A stretch of 6,378 bases of DNA from Treponema sp. UBA4326. Its GTDB lineage: Bacteria; Spirochaetota; Spirochaetia; Treponematales; Treponemataceae. Each line of letters opens with the position of its first letter. The stretch's first letter is position 1. Both the position numbers and the translations under genes were made by a program. Of the stretch, positions 5,608 through 6,378 are shown in pieces. Under the pieces are notes generated by a model. That model was not told the origin of the DNA. It ran no database searches and saw only the letters and a program-made list of their open reading frames with translations. Location: contig DGTW01000101.1 of assembly GCA_002393835.1 (NCBI GenBank), positions 1 to 6,378 of the forward strand, given 5' to 3'.

Positions 5608-6378
5608 TTTTGTGATTCAGGGATTTGAGAATTTTGACATAAAGCCTGTTCGAAAAAGAAAGGCTGTTTCTGACACAAAAATGAATGCCATAAAAATTTT
5701 TGCGGCTATTTTCGGTATTTTGCTTCTCTGCGAACTTTGCGTGTATTTTTTTGTCGTTCCCTGCCTGGACAAGGTTGAAATTTCCTGGAGCGGTCTTTCT
5801 TCATACACGAAGGAGAGCATGAGCGGCGTAATTTCTTCATGTGCCGGAAAAAAATTCATGAATTTCAGTACAAACGAGGCAAAATCTCTCCTGATGTCAG
5901 TTCCTGGCATTGAGAGCGTTCAGGTTTCGAAAAGATTCCCCAACAAAGTTTACATTCATGTCAGCGAGAGAAAACCTGTGGCCATGACTTTTGTTTCCGC
6001 CAATGGCCGGACAGTTCCTGTGGAAATTGACAAAAACGGCGTTCTTTTCAGCACGACAGCAAATTCTGCCGATTCAGACTCATCTCTTCCTTTAATTTCT
6101 GGAATTCCTGTCGAAAATATACCAGAGGGAATGAGAATTCCTCAGAAGTATCGCGCCTTGATGGAGCAGATTGATTCAATTCGTTCGCTTTCACAGAATT
6201 ATTTTGCGGCCGTCTCTGAGATTCATGTCATTCCGAAAGAATATGGAAATTATGAGCTGGTGCTTTATCCGATTCATTCAAGAACCAGAATTCTGACGGG
6301 AAGACAGTTGAATGAAGAATCTTTACAGTATATGATGGTTGCTCTTGATGTGGTGAATGCTCTTGAGCCGGATGTGGA
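5600..6378 (+). CDS. ftsQ: FtsQ/DivIB division protein (3' end outside window)
   Basis: The open frame runs from ATG 5600 to the end of the window without a stop: 259 codons, close to the full length of many FtsQ/DivIB proteins. It has a cytoplasmic N-terminus with a basic patch KPVRKRK (15-21), one membrane segment (about 31-54), then a POTRA domain (about 57-130) with VEISWSGLSSYTKE, a helix ending LLMSVPGIESVQVSKRFPNK (97-116) and VYIHVSERKPVA (117-128). A beta-rich domain follows, with VEIDKNGVLF (141-150) and LPLISGIP (163-170). This layout is diagnostic. The protein bridges FtsL/DivIC and the septal synthase in the periplasm. The start overlaps the ftsW stop by eight bases and has a good ribosome binding site GAGGAG (5587-5592) with seven bases of spacing, so translation is probably coupled. 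ftsA and ftsZ are expected downstream. Confidence 0.92.
   Translation, partial: MSDFVIQGFENFDIKPVRKRKAVSDTKMNAIKIFAAIFGILLLCELCVYFFVVPCLDKVEISWSGLSSYTKESMSGVISSCAGKKFMNFSTNEAKSLLMSVPGIESVQVSKRFPNKVYIHVSERKPVAMTFVSANGRTVPVEIDKNGVLFSTTANSADSDSSLPLISGIPVENIPEGMRIPQKYRALMEQIDSIRSLSQNYFAAVSEIHVIPKEYGNYELVLYPIHSRTRILTGRQLNEESLQYMMVALDVVNALEPDV

Overview
The window carries the front half of a division and cell wall (dcw) cluster. The organism is most likely a spirochaete of the genus Treponema. Three things point there: the compact order mraZ-rsmH-ftsL-murF-ftsW-ftsQ, treponeme-like wording of RsmH and FtsW motifs, and moderate G+C with AT-rich intergenic DNA. The species cannot be named from the sequence.

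Layout: (1) Positions 1-85 hold the last 27 codons of a second SEDS-family gene on the plus strand, probably rodA. (2) Positions about 79-173 hold an inverted array of 7-base repeats between two convergent genes; it supplies the stop codons of both. (3) Positions 160-906 on the minus strand encode a 248-residue protein without a firm name. Its N-terminal half looks like a PD-(D/E)XK nuclease-type fold and its C-terminus like a winged helix. (4) Positions 907-1074 are a divergent regulatory region. It has a near-consensus promoter (TTGACT-N17-TAAAAT) followed by four GTGGG/GTGGT boxes at an exact 10-base period, which end directly at the mraZ start codon. This is a MraZ autoregulatory operator. 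(5) Positions 1075-6378 hold mraZ, rsmH, ftsL, murF, ftsW and most of ftsQ, all on the plus strand and closely packed. The last base falls inside ftsQ; ftsA and ftsZ would be expected next.

The dcw genes act together. MraZ controls the operon. RsmH methylates 16S rRNA. MurF completes the UDP-MurNAc-pentapeptide. FtsW polymerises lipid II at the septum. FtsL and FtsQ (DivIB) belong to the membrane complex that activates FtsW and its partner transpeptidase. The ftsI, murE, mraY, murD, murG, murC and ddl genes that lie between these in many bacteria are absent here.

The less ordinary signals are the two inverted heptad-repeat elements of one family (79-173 and 2882-2945), the operator placed wholly within the mraZ leader, a G8 tract at the murF/ftsW junction where one extra G would fuse the two genes, and the uncharacterised gene divergent from mraZ. 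No RNA gene, insertion sequence or CRISPR array was seen.
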